A DNA stretch of 64,000 nucleotides, taken from Prauserella cavernicola. GTDB taxonomy: Bacteria > Actinomycetota > Actinomycetes > Mycobacteriales > Pseudonocardiaceae. The position numbers were made by a program, and so were the translations under genes. Numbering within the stretch: the stretch's first letter is position 1; each line of letters opens with the position of its first letter. The notes under the pieces are model-generated. The model searched no databases. It was not told the origin of the DNA and was given only the letters and a program-made list of their open reading frames with translations. Shown here one piece after another: positions 1 through 7,652 of this stretch. The stretch is from positions 248,001 through 312,000 of the forward strand of contig NZ_JAENJH010000007.1 of the NCBI RefSeq assembly GCF_016595675.1, given 5' to 3'.

Positions 1-46
1 CGCCGGGGATCAGCGCGATCTCGTACGGGGTCGGGGTGGTGGTCAT
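1..46 (-). CDS. Isocitrate/isopropylmalate dehydrogenase family protein, N-terminus only
   Basis: Only the first 15 codons lie in the window, on the minus strand, reading MTTTPTPYEIALIPG. The run IALIPG matches the first beta strand and start of the IxxIPGDGIG nucleotide-binding motif of the isocitrate, isopropylmalate and tartrate dehydrogenase family. An AGGAG ribosome site lies 5 bases before the ATG. The gene is divergent from the HTH-citrate synthase gene, with a shared operator between them. The exact substrate (isopropylmalate, tartrate, D-malate) cannot be told from this stub. The family call rests on a short motif. Confidence 0.5.
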   Translation of the reverse strand, partial: MTTTPTPYEIALIPG

Positions 47-138
47 CGGCGCTCCTCATCCGAAGCCGTCATGCGTCAGGAGTCCCGGGCCGGCTTCCTC
101 GCCCGCGAAGCGCTCAGCGTGGACCAGCGCGAACAACA

Positions 139-167
139 TTGTCAACATAGCCGATCAATGTTGACAA
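139..167. promoter_or_regulatory. Perfect 10-bp inverted repeat, divergent operator
   Basis: TTGTCAACAT at 139-148 and its exact reverse complement ATGTTGACAA at 158-167 flank a 9-base spacer. Each arm carries a TTGACA element, one pointing each way, so a bound protein would cover the -35 boxes of both divergent genes. The shape suits a GntR-type or similar dimeric repressor. The likely binder is the adjacent HTH-citrate synthase protein or a regulator outside the window. Confidence 0.75.
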
Positions 168-190
168 CCTCGCGAGTGGCCCCCTACGGT
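161..190 (+). promoter_or_regulatory. Probable sigma-70-type promoter for the HTH-citrate synthase gene
   Basis: A consensus -35 TTGACA (161-166), an 18-base spacer and a -10-like TACGGT (185-190) lie about 33 bases before the ATG at 223. The -35 is embedded in the right arm of the palindrome, which implies repression by occlusion. Confidence 0.5.
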
Positions 191-222
191 GACCGCCATC
201 GCCGAGCGAGGAGGCTGATGCG

Positions 223-1395
223 ATGGCGGAGCAGACGGCAGAGGCCGACGGTGAGCTACTGACGGCCGACGAAGCCGCGGACCTGCTCGGGGTGCGACGG
301 CAGACCGTGTACGCCTACGTGAGCCGGGGGCAGCTGACCCGCGACTCCAAGCCGGGCAGCAGGCAGAGCTGGTTCCGGCGCACCGACGTCGAGGCGATGG
401 CGCGCGGCGATCGTGCCCAGCAGGCGGGACGCAAGGCGCCGACCAACCGCACCGAGGTCACCTCCATCGTCGACGACCAGCTGCTCTACCGCGGCCGCGA
501 CGCCGTGGAGCTGGCCCGCACAGCGACCTTCGAGCAGGCCGTGGAGTGGCTCTGGCGGGGTGCCGAGGACGACGTCCCCGCGTGGCGTGAGCTCGCGGAC
601 CTGCCCGCCGAGGTGGCGGCGCTGCCGCTGCCCGCCCAGTGTCTTCCGCTCGACCGGCTCAAGCTCGCCACCGCGGGTATCGCCACCGTCGACGGCCTGC
701 GCTACGACCTCTCGACACCCGCGGTGCTGGCCGTCGCCCGGTCACTGCTGGCCGCGCTGGTGCGCAGCCTCCCGCCGCGAGGCGAGACCGGTGATCCCGG
801 CTCACTCGCCGCACAGCTGTGGCCCCGGCTCACCGCGGCTCCGGCCCGTCCCCGAGGTGTCCGGCTGCTCGACCAGGCACTGGTGCTCGTCGCCGATCAC
901 GGGCTCGCGCCGTCCACCAGGGCGGTGCGGCTGGCCGCCTCGGTCGACGCCGACCCGTACTCGGTGGTGCTGACCGGGATGAGCGTGGCCAGCGGGCTGC
1001 GGCACGGCGGATCCTCCATCGCCGTGCACGGCCTGCTGGATGACATCGGCGAACCCGGCCAGGTGGCCGCGGTCGTCGCCGAGCACCTGCGCCGGGGCGG
1101 CCCGCTGCCCGGTTTCGGCCAGCCCCGCTACGTGCGCGCCGACCCGAGGGCGGCGTTCCTGCTCGGCGAACTGCTCGCCGACTCCACTGTGGACCCGAAT
1201 CGCCTGCGCGTGGTGCGCGAGGTGATCGAGCTGGTCGAGAACCGCAGCGACGAGCACCCCAACGTGGAGTTCGCCCTCGGCGCCCTGTGCTTCGCCCACG
1301 ACATGGTGCGCGGCGCGGGGGAGGCCGTCTTCGTCCTCGGCCGCGTCGCGGGCTGGATCGCCCACGCGCTCGAGGAGCACACCGGCAGGCACTGA
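223..1395 (+). CDS. Helix-turn-helix / citrate synthase-like fusion protein
   Basis: The protein has 390 residues. Residues about 14-62 form an excisionase/MerR-like HTH (LLTADEAADLLGVRRQTVYA). Residues about 80-385 form a citrate synthase fold with the recognisable motifs SGLRHGG (His261), PGFGQPRY and NVEFALG. In citrate synthases the catalytic triad is His, His, Asp; here the second His of GFGH is Gln300 and the Asp of NVDF is Glu349. I infer weak or absent synthase activity and a possible role as a citrate or acyl-CoA sensing regulator, which fits the operator upstream and the citrate carrier 116 bases downstream. HTH-bearing citrate synthase homologues are known in actinobacteria, so catalysis cannot be excluded. 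The ATG at 223 follows GAGGAGGCTGATGCG. Confidence 0.85.
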   Translation: MAEQTAEADGELLTADEAADLLGVRRQTVYAYVSRGQLTRDSKPGSRQSWFRRTDVEAMARGDRAQQAGRKAPTNRTEVTSIVDDQLLYRGRDAVELARTATFEQAVEWLWRGAEDDVPAWRELADLPAEVAALPLPAQCLPLDRLKLATAGIATVDGLRYDLSTPAVLAVARSLLAALVRSLPPRGETGDPGSLAAQLWPRLTAAPARPRGVRLLDQALVLVADHGLAPSTRAVRLAASVDADPYSVVLTGMSVASGLRHGGSSIAVHGLLDDIGEPGQVAAVVAEHLRRGGPLPGFGQPRYVRADPRAAFLLGELLADSTVDPNRLRVVREVIELVENRSDEHPNVEFALGALCFAHDMVRGAGEAVFVLGRVAGWIAHALEEHTGRH

Positions 1396-1465
1396 CCCCT
1401 CCGCCCGCCTTTCCAGCACCAGCACCGCGCCGCGGGATACCCGCGCGCGCTCTTCTCCCTACCCA

Positions 1466-1483
1466 GCCCCGGTCCGCCGGGGC
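1466..1483. other. Short intergenic hairpin before citM-like gene
   Basis: GCCCCGG (1466-1472) pairs with CCGGGGC (1477-1483) around a TCCG loop, 28 bases before the carrier start codon. There is no T run, so it is more likely an intercistronic RNA structure than a terminator. Confidence 0.35.
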
Positions 1484-1511
1484 CCCGACCCGTGCCCGTG
1501 GAGACGCAACG

Positions 1512-2804
1512 ATGCTCGCCGTACTCGGTTTTCTGACCCTGGGTGCCTTCATGGTGCTGGTGATGCGGAAGTACGCGACGGCCTTCGTCGCGATCATCGC
1601 CGCACCCGTGGTGGCGGCCATCATCGCCGGCCGCGGCGGCGATCTCGGTGACATGGCGCTCGCCGGCATCGAGACCGTCGCACCCACCGGCATCCTGCTG
1701 TTGTTCGCGGTTCTCTACTTCGGCGTGATGATGGACGCCAAGCTGTTCGACCCGATCTCCAACGGGATCATCCGGCTGTCCAAAGGGGACCCGGTGCGCA
1801 TCTGTGTGGGCACCGCGGTGCTCTCGCTGCTGGTGGCACTGGACGGCGACGGCACCACGAGCTACATGATCATCTGCTCGGCGTTCTTGCCGATCTACCG
1901 CCGCATCGGCATGAACCCGCTCGTGATCGCGGCCATCGCGACGATGAGCCTCGGCGCCATCTCCGGCTCGACCCCGTGGGGCGGCGCGGCGACTCGTGCG
2001 ATCTCGGTCCTGCACCTCGACGCCACCGAGTACTTCGTGCCGATCATCCCGTCGCTGGCCCTGACGTCGCTGTTCATCATCGGGATCGCCTACCTGCTCG
2101 GCCGCGGGCAGCGCAAGCGGATCGACCGCGCCGTGATCGAGGAGGTCGCGGCCGAGATCGCGCAGCGGGCCCCCGACCGCGCCGCCGCGCGCAACTGGCG
2201 CCTGTGGTTCAACGCCGGGCTCACCGTGCTGCTGCTCGTCCTGCTGATCACCGGCGTCGCGCCGCTGGTCACGCTGTTCATGGGCGGCTTCGTGATCGCG
2301 CTGCTCGTCAACCACCCGAAGCTCGCCGACCAGGGCGAGGTGATCCGGCGGCACGCGGCGTCGGCGGTGCCCGTGGTGATGCTCGTGCTCGGTGCCGGGA
2401 TCTTCACCGGGATCCTGTCCGAGACCGGCATGGTCGACGCGATGGCGCAGGCGCTGCTGGCCGCCGTGCCGGACTCGCTGGGCAATCTCATCCCGGTGTT
2501 CACCGCGCTGATCGGCCTGCCGTTGAGCTTCTTCATGTCCAATGACGCGTACTTCTTCGGCGTGCTGCCGGTGCTCGCCGAATCGGCGGGGCAGTACGGC
2601 ATCGAGGCCTACGACATCGCCAGGGCCGGCGTCATCGGCCAGATGCTGCACTCGGTCGGCCCCGCCTCGGCTCCGCTGTGGGTGCTGCTCGGGCTCATCA
2701 AGAAGGACCTCGGCGAGTTCCAGCGCTTCGCCCTGCTGTGGGTGATCCTGGCCTCGCTCGCGTGGATCGGCTTCGCGGTGCTGACCGGGGCGATCAGCGT
2801 CTGA
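1512..2804 (+). CDS. CitMHS-family citrate/metal:proton symporter
   Basis: This 430-residue polytopic inner-membrane protein has about 12 hydrophobic segments. It matches the CitMHS family, which imports citrate as a metal complex with protons. Typical landmarks are the FGVMMDAKLFDP stretch, the SLLVALDGDGTTSYM loop and the SGSTPWGGAATRA motif in the first half. The ATG at 1512 has a GGAG site 8 bases ahead. It lies in the same direction as the HTH-citrate synthase gene, which suggests a two-gene transport/regulation unit. A GC-rich hairpin (1466-1483) sits between the two genes. The metal preference cannot be read from the sequence. Confidence 0.9.
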   Translation: MLAVLGFLTLGAFMVLVMRKYATAFVAIIAAPVVAAIIAGRGGDLGDMALAGIETVAPTGILLLFAVLYFGVMMDAKLFDPISNGIIRLSKGDPVRICVGTAVLSLLVALDGDGTTSYMIICSAFLPIYRRIGMNPLVIAAIATMSLGAISGSTPWGGAATRAISVLHLDATEYFVPIIPSLALTSLFIIGIAYLLGRGQRKRIDRAVIEEVAAEIAQRAPDRAAARNWRLWFNAGLTVLLLVLLITGVAPLVTLFMGGFVIALLVNHPKLADQGEVIRRHAASAVPVVMLVLGAGIFTGILSETGMVDAMAQALLAAVPDSLGNLIPVFTALIGLPLSFFMSNDAYFFGVLPVLAESAGQYGIEAYDIARAGVIGQMLHSVGPASAPLWVLLGLIKKDLGEFQRFALLWVILASLAWIGFAVLTGAISV

Positions 2805-5025
2805 CGTCCGAGGTGAGCTCGAGATCGAGGGTCACGTGCTGCTCGGTGCTGAGCGTGACCTCGTGGGCCGAGGGCCGGTACAGGCTCGTCACCACCGTGT
2901 AGTCGCCGGGCTTGAGACCGGGCAGCTCGTAACGGCCCTCGGCGTCGGTGACGACGCTGGCCACCTGGCCGCCGCCCGCCCCGGTGACGGTCACGATCGC
3001 ACCCGCGAGACCGCCGCCACCGGGCGCGGTCACCGTGCCACGAAGCCGTCCGGCGGCGGCGACCACGAGCTCGAGCTCGACGGGCCGCTGCGGCGTCAGG
3101 GTGACCGTGACCGCGCAGGGGCGGTGGTGCTCGAGCTGCGCGGTGACGGTGGCCTCCCCGGTGGGCAGCCCGTCGAGCGCGAACGCGCCGTCGGCCGCGG
3201 ACACGGTGCTGCCGAGCACCTGGCCGAGCGTGCCGGTGACGGTCACCGCCGCGCCGTCGACGGGGGCTCCGGCCGCGGCGCGGCGCACGACACCGGTGAC
3301 GACGCCGTGGCCCGCCAGTGTCACGTCGTGCACGGCACCGGAACCGTTGAGCGCCACCGAGGTCGCGTCGGGGTGGAACCCCTCGGCGGTGACGATCACC
3401 GTGTAGCTGCCGGAGGCCAGACCGGTCACGGCGTACTCGCCGTCGACACCGGAGCGGGCCCGGCTGACCTGACGGCCGTCGGGCCCGGTCACCGTCACCA
3501 CGCCGCCGGTCAGCACGCTGCCGCCGTTGACGCGCAGCACGCCCGTGATCTCGCCCGCGGGCGAGATCACGGGCTCCGGAGCGGGTTCCGGGCCGGGTGC
3601 GGGCTTGGCCGCGCGCCTGCCCGGCAGGAAGGACGCCACCACGAGCGCGGCGAGGGCGGCGATCGCGCCGATGGCCAGCACCACGCGGAACCCGTCCTGC
3701 GAGGGCACCGGCGTGCCGCCGAGGTCGATCGTCAGGTTCGCGAGGATCACGCCCGCCACGGCGCTGGAGATCGACGTGCCGATGGAGCGCATCAGCGTGT
3801 TGAGGCTGTTGGCGGCGGCGGTCTCGGAGACCGGCACGGCGCCCATGACGAGCGCGGGCATCGCTCCGTAGGCCAGCCCGATCCCGGCGCCGACGACGCT
3901 GGAGGCGATCACCAGCTGCCAGATCTCGCCCATCATCACGATGGTCAGGCCGTAGCCCGCGGCCACCACGACCGCGCCGAGCATCAACGTCACCTTCGGG
4001 CCCATGGTGCGCGAGACGCGGGCCGACAACGGCGCCATCGCCATCATCACCAGACCGTTGGGTGCCATCACCAGACCGGCGACAAGGATCGTCTGGCCGA
4101 GCCCGTAGCCGGTGGCCTCCGGCAGCTGCAGCAGCTGCGGCACCACCAGTGACATCGCGAACATCGCGAACCCGAACACCACGGACGCGCAGTTGGTGAG
4201 CAGCACCTGACGCCGGGCGGAGGTGCGCAGATCGACCAGCGGCTGCCGCGTGCGCAGCTCCCAGAAGCCCCATGCGAGCAGCACGACGACGGCGGCGCCG
4301 AGCAGGCCCAGGGTCGTCGAGCTGCCCCAGCCCCAGTCCGCGCCCTTCGAGATGGCCAGCAGCAGGCAGAACAGCGCGACCGACAGGCCGACCGCGCCGG
4401 GCAGGTCGAAGCGGCCTCCGGTGCGGACGCTGGACTCGGGCACGATCGCGAGCACGAGCGCCCCGGCGACCACGCCGAGTGCCGCGGCGGTCCAGAACAG
4501 CACGTGCCAGTCGGCCTGTTCAGCGATGAACGCCGCCGTGGGCAAGCCCAGCGCACCGCCGACGCCGAGCGAGGCGCTCATCAGCGCGGTCGCCCCGCCG
4601 AGCCGCTCGGCGGGCAGCTCGTCGCGCATGATGCTGATGCCGAGCGGGATCACACCCGCGGACAGTCCCTGCAGCGCCCTGCCGACGATCATCGGCGCCA
4701 GGCTCTCGGACAGTCCGCAGATGACCGATCCGACGATGAGCATGCCGATGCTGAACAGCAGCATGCGCCGCTTGCCGTACATGTCGCCGAGCCTGCCGAC
4801 GGTGGGCGTGGCCACGGCGGCGGCGAGCAGCGTCGCGGTGATCGCCCACGTGGTGTCCGCGGCGGATGCGCCCAGCAGCGACGGCAGCAGCGGCACGAGC
4901 GGGATCACGAGGGTCTGCATGAGCGAGACGACGATGCCGCCGAACGCGAGCGCAGCGACCACGGCGTTCGGGCGCACCTGCGGAGGCGCTGGTGTCTCTG
5001 GGGGCCTGCTGAGGGCGTGGGTCAT
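2794..5025 (-). CDS. DHA2-type MFS exporter with three C-terminal Ig-like (carboxypeptidase regulatory-like) repeats
   Basis: The protein has 743 residues. Residues about 20-475 form a 14-helix MFS drug-exporter core, with DMYGKRRMLL between the first helices and GRALQGLSAGVIPLGISI in helix 4/5. After a proline-rich linker, three repeats of about 83 residues (about 488-570, 571-655, 656-740) each contain a G-V-V-T-V-T-G strand, a G-x-Y/F-x-L-x-G-L turn and a G-x-Y/A-T-V strand. This is the CarboxypepD_reg/Ig-like fold, probably outside the membrane. The ATG at 5025 is chosen because GGGAG lies 9 bases upstream; a GTG 24 bases earlier is the alternative. It is divergent from a TetR gene with a palindrome between them, so substrate-induced derepression is likely. 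Its 3' end overlaps the CitMHS gene by 11 bases. Confidence 0.88.
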   Translation of the reverse strand: MTHALSRPPETPAPPQVRPNAVVAALAFGGIVVSLMQTLVIPLVPLLPSLLGASAADTTWAITATLLAAAVATPTVGRLGDMYGKRRMLLFSIGMLIVGSVICGLSESLAPMIVGRALQGLSAGVIPLGISIMRDELPAERLGGATALMSASLGVGGALGLPTAAFIAEQADWHVLFWTAAALGVVAGALVLAIVPESSVRTGGRFDLPGAVGLSVALFCLLLAISKGADWGWGSSTTLGLLGAAVVVLLAWGFWELRTRQPLVDLRTSARRQVLLTNCASVVFGFAMFAMSLVVPQLLQLPEATGYGLGQTILVAGLVMAPNGLVMMAMAPLSARVSRTMGPKVTLMLGAVVVAAGYGLTIVMMGEIWQLVIASSVVGAGIGLAYGAMPALVMGAVPVSETAAANSLNTLMRSIGTSISSAVAGVILANLTIDLGGTPVPSQDGFRVVLAIGAIAALAALVVASFLPGRRAAKPAPGPEPAPEPVISPAGEITGVLRVNGGSVLTGGVVTVTGPDGRQVSRARSGVDGEYAVTGLASGSYTVIVTAEGFHPDATSVALNGSGAVHDVTLAGHGVVTGVVRRAAAGAPVDGAAVTVTGTLGQVLGSTVSAADGAFALDGLPTGEATVTAQLEHHRPCAVTVTLTPQRPVELELVVAAAGRLRGTVTAPGGGGLAGAIVTVTGAGGGQVASVVTDAEGRYELPGLKPGDYTVVTSLYRPSAHEVTLSTEQHVTLDLELTSDVRR
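3541..3574. repeat. 34-bp perfect DNA palindrome inside the MFS gene
   Basis: Arms of 17 bases (GCCCGTGATCTCGCCCG and its exact reverse complement) meet with no spacer. The palindrome encodes part of the linker between the transporter core and the first Ig-like repeat. Confidence 0.9.
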
Positions 5026-5054
5026 GAAGGGCGGCTCCCGTCGTGCCACTGGAA

Positions 5055-5078
5055 CTTAAATCAACTGATTGAATTAAG
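5055..5078. promoter_or_regulatory. TetR-type operator between MFS exporter and TetR genes
   Basis: A 24-bp near-perfect palindrome lies in an AT-rich island: CTTAA-A-TCAA, four central bases, TTGA-A-TTAAG. Only the central four bases and one symmetric pair break the symmetry. It lies 30 bases from the exporter ATG and before the regulator start, the usual place for an autoregulated TetR/exporter pair. Confidence 0.8.
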
Positions 5079-5163
5079 ATAGCACTCCGAGGTGACCGGC
5101 CACCGCCCGGTGGGGTGGGTCGATGAGGAAGAGTGGTGCGATGCGACACGGACTTCGGCACGG

Positions 5164-5826
5164 ATGTCAGGCGCGGTGATGACGATGACGGGCACGACGA
5201 GGTCCGCCAAGGTCGCCGCGACCCGCGAGCTGATCCTCGCCGCCGCCGAGCGGCTCTTCGCCGAGCACGGCGTGAACTCGGTGTCCAACCGCCAGGTCGG
5301 CGAGGCCGCCGGGCAGGGCAACACCACCGCTGTCAGCTATCACTTCGGCACCAAGGCCGATCTGGTCCGCGCGATCGTGCGCAAGCACAGCGGCCGGGTC
5401 GAGGTGCTGCGCAGGGAGCTGGTCGAGGAGGTCGCCGGGTCCACCGACGTACGCGCCTGGATGGCCTGCCTCGTGGTGCCGCCGGCCCGGCATCTCGCCG
5501 AGCTCGGCAGCCCCACCTGGTACGGGCGGTTCGGCGCCCAGATCACGACCGATCCCGTGTACCGGCGGATCATGGCCGAGGAGTCGCTCGGGTCGCCGTC
5601 GCTCGTGCGGGCCGCCGAAGGGCTCGGCCGGTGCCTTCCCGATCTGCCCGCCGAGGTCAGGGCGGAGCGCCGGGACATGGCGCGGGTGCTGATGACGCAC
5701 ATGCTCGCCGAACGCGAGCGCGCGCTGGCCGACGGCGAGCCGACCTCGCGCGCGACGTGGGAGGACGCCGCGGCCGGGCTCACCGACGCGCTCGTCGGGC
5801 TCTGGCTCGCACCTGCGTCCGGCTAG
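5164..5826 (+). CDS. TetR/AcrR family transcriptional regulator
   Basis: About 220 residues. The N-terminal HTH runs through RELILAAAERLFAEHG, NSVSNRQVGEAAGQGN and AVSYHFGTKADLVRAIV, the standard TetR three-helix DNA-binding region ending in YHFG. The C-terminal ligand domain is variable, with the YsiA/TetR_C-like pattern of a drug or metabolite sensor. It probably represses itself and the divergent MFS exporter through the palindrome at 5055-5078. The start is uncertain: ATGs lie at 5164 and 5179 and a GTG at 5092. None has a strong Shine-Dalgarno site, and 5164 is a compromise. Confidence 0.85.
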   Translation: MSGAVMTMTGTTRSAKVAATRELILAAAERLFAEHGVNSVSNRQVGEAAGQGNTTAVSYHFGTKADLVRAIVRKHSGRVEVLRRELVEEVAGSTDVRAWMACLVVPPARHLAELGSPTWYGRFGAQITTDPVYRRIMAEESLGSPSLVRAAEGLGRCLPDLPAEVRAERRDMARVLMTHMLAERERALADGEPTSRATWEDAAAGLTDALVGLWLAPASG

Positions 5827-5834
5827 CCGGAGCC

Positions 5835-7037
5835 TCAGCCGCCGCGCACGGCCCGGCGGGTGCTCTCGCCGAACATCGCCAGTGCGCGCAGTGCCGTGCC
5901 GAGCTCCGCGATGTCGGCGGGGTCGCCGAGCGAGCGGCCCAGTACGTCGGTGATCCGCTTGAGCCGGTGGCGCACCGTGTTGGGGTGACAGAACACGCGC
6001 TCGGCCGTGAGCTTGGTGGAGCCCTGGCTCTCGAACCACGCCCGCAGCGTCAGCAGCAGCACGTTGCTTTCCTCGCCGGGGAGTTCGAGGATCGGCCGCA
6101 GCACCTGACCGGCCAGTTGTGCCGATGCCTCGGGGTCGCTCGCGACGAGGCCGGCCAGCGGCGACTCGTGGAACTGCACCACCTCCCTGGCTCCCGGGTC
6201 CACGCTGGACAGTGCGACGCGCGCGAGGTGCAGTGCCCGCGCCGTCTCGCCGAGGCCCGTGAACACGGGGCTCACGCCGACGCGCCCGCGTGGTTGCTCG
6301 CGCAGCAGCGCCAGCACCGGCTCGGGTTCGCGCAACGACACCACGCCCACCTGCAGCTCGGGCGTCAGCCGCCAGGCCGAGGCGTGGTGCTGGCGGAGCA
6401 GCCGGTGCTCGATCAGCGGCAGCGACTCCTGGCCCAGCCCCGGGGTTTCGGCGGCCACGACCACGAACGTGCCGTCCAGCGGCAGGTCGAGCATCCGCGC
6501 GATGTCCCACAGGGTGCCCTCGGTCGCGGTGCGGCCCGCGAACAGTGCCTCGACGAGCGCGAGCCTGCGATTCTGCTGGGTCCGGCTGATCTCGGCCATC
6601 GTCTCGCGGTAGGTGGTGGTGAGCTCCTCGAGGTAGTCGTCCATCAGGGTCCAGATCGACGTCGTGACGGACACGAGCGTGGCGAGGTCCTGTGCCGGTG
6701 CGGTGAGTTCGACGCAGCACCGCCACACACCGGTGAACCCGATCCGGAACGCCGTCAGCAGTTCCGGCAGCGGAGCGCCGAGCAGCGCGCGCTGCCTGCC
6801 GGTGGCGCGCGCCTTCGACAGGTCGGGCGCGCCGGTCTCCTGCAGGGAACGGACGAGGAACTGGAGGTTGTCGCGGCACGAGGCGAGCAGTTGTTCGTGC
6901 GTGACGAATCGCTGCTCGCGATACACCGGCATGTCGTCGAGGATCAGCTCGTAGGTGGTTCTGGTCAGCTCCGGCAACCGCGACCACACCCGGGCGGCCA
7001 GTTCCGCCACCTCCGGTTCGGCGCCCGTGTAGCGCAT
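5835..7037 (-). CDS. PucR/CdaR-type helix-turn-helix regulator
   Basis: A 400-residue cytoplasmic regulator. The last 60 residues hold the PucR C-terminal HTH, with LRAWFESQGSTKLTAERVF followed by CHPNTVRHRLKRITDVLGR. The central GGDEF-like CdaR region (about 160-290) precedes it, and the N-terminal 150 residues are a helical RsbRD-like domain. Members regulate catabolic genes in response to metabolites. The ATG at 7037 has GGGGAGG about 11 bases upstream; an ATG at 7079 would add 14 residues. It ends 8 bases from the TetR stop (convergent), and its neighbour upstream is the molybdenum hydroxylase operon, its possible target. Confidence 0.88.
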   Translation of the reverse strand: MRYTGAEPEVAELAARVWSRLPELTRTTYELILDDMPVYREQRFVTHEQLLASCRDNLQFLVRSLQETGAPDLSKARATGRQRALLGAPLPELLTAFRIGFTGVWRCCVELTAPAQDLATLVSVTTSIWTLMDDYLEELTTTYRETMAEISRTQQNRRLALVEALFAGRTATEGTLWDIARMLDLPLDGTFVVVAAETPGLGQESLPLIEHRLLRQHHASAWRLTPELQVGVVSLREPEPVLALLREQPRGRVGVSPVFTGLGETARALHLARVALSSVDPGAREVVQFHESPLAGLVASDPEASAQLAGQVLRPILELPGEESNVLLLTLRAWFESQGSTKLTAERVFCHPNTVRHRLKRITDVLGRSLGDPADIAELGTALRALAMFGESTRRAVRGG

Positions 7038-7114
7038 CAGATGTCCGCCCTCCCCGTCGAGGATGCCGCGAGCAGACATCTAACACGACCGGGCGGCACC
7101 GTGCCCGCCTCAGG

Positions 7115-7152
7115 AAAAACGCCCCGCAACCGCGGAGGTTGCGGGGCGTTTT
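7115..7152 (-). terminator. Rho-independent terminator of the molybdenum hydroxylase operon
   Basis: CGCCCCGCAACC (7120-7131) pairs with GGTTGCGGGGCG (7137-7148) around a 5-base loop. A runs and T runs flank the stem, so it reads as a terminator on both strands. It lies just past the stop of the 2Fe-2S subunit gene. Confidence 0.9.
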
Positions 7153-7165
7153 CGCCGCAGCTGCG

Positions 7166-7642
7166 CTACATCTTCGCCGCCGCGGTCTTCACCGCGTCGC
7201 GGATGCGCGAGTACGTGCCGCACCGGCAGATGTTGCGGATCTCGTCGAGGTCGGTGTCGCTGATCTCCCTGCCCTGCGCGTGGGCCTGGTTGACCTTCGC
7301 GATGGCGGCCATGATCTGGCCCGGCTGGCAGTAGCCGCACTGCGCGACGTCGTGGGCGAGCCATTCCTCCTGCATCGGGTGCAAAGTGCCGGACTCGGCG
7401 TCGGCGATCCCTTCGATCGTGGTGATCTCGTCGTCGGGCCCGACCGCCGAGACCGGCACCGAGCACGGGTTGAACGCCTTGCCGTTGAGGTGGCTGGTGC
7501 ACGCCTTGCAGACGTTGATGCCGCAGCCGTACTTGGGGCCGGTGATGCCGAGCAGGTCGCGCAGCACCCACAGCAGCCGGACCTTGTCGTCGGTGTCGAC
7601 GGTGACCCGAGTGCCGTTGACCAAGAAAGTGTGTGGGGACAA
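7166..7642 (-). CDS. (2Fe-2S)-binding small subunit of a xanthine-dehydrogenase-family hydroxylase (isoquinoline 1-oxidoreductase alpha type)
   Basis: A 158-residue electron-transfer subunit. The N-terminal plant-type ferredoxin cluster shows CGINVCKACTSHLNGK. The second cluster domain shows CGYCQPGQIMA and the closing CRCGTYSRIR. Two [2Fe-2S] centres would carry electrons from the molybdenum subunit encoded just upstream. A TTG start at 7642 is preferred because GAGGAG lies 6 bases before it and no in-frame ATG exists near the N-terminus. A strong terminator follows. No FAD (medium) subunit gene is nearby, as in the isoquinoline/aldehyde oxidoreductase subgroup that passes electrons to a cytochrome or other periplasmic acceptor. 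Confidence 0.92.
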   Translation of the reverse strand: MSPHTFLVNGTRVTVDTDDKVRLLWVLRDLLGITGPKYGCGINVCKACTSHLNGKAFNPCSVPVSAVGPDDEITTIEGIADAESGTLHPMQEEWLAHDVAQCGYCQPGQIMAAIAKVNQAHAQGREISDTDLDEIRNICRCGTYSRIRDAVKTAAAKM

Positions 7643-7652
7643 CGAAGACTCC

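Noticed and set aside
5818-5831. TCCGGCTAGCCGGA palindrome at the TetR stop codon
   Set aside because: No loop and no T run; too short to call a terminator.
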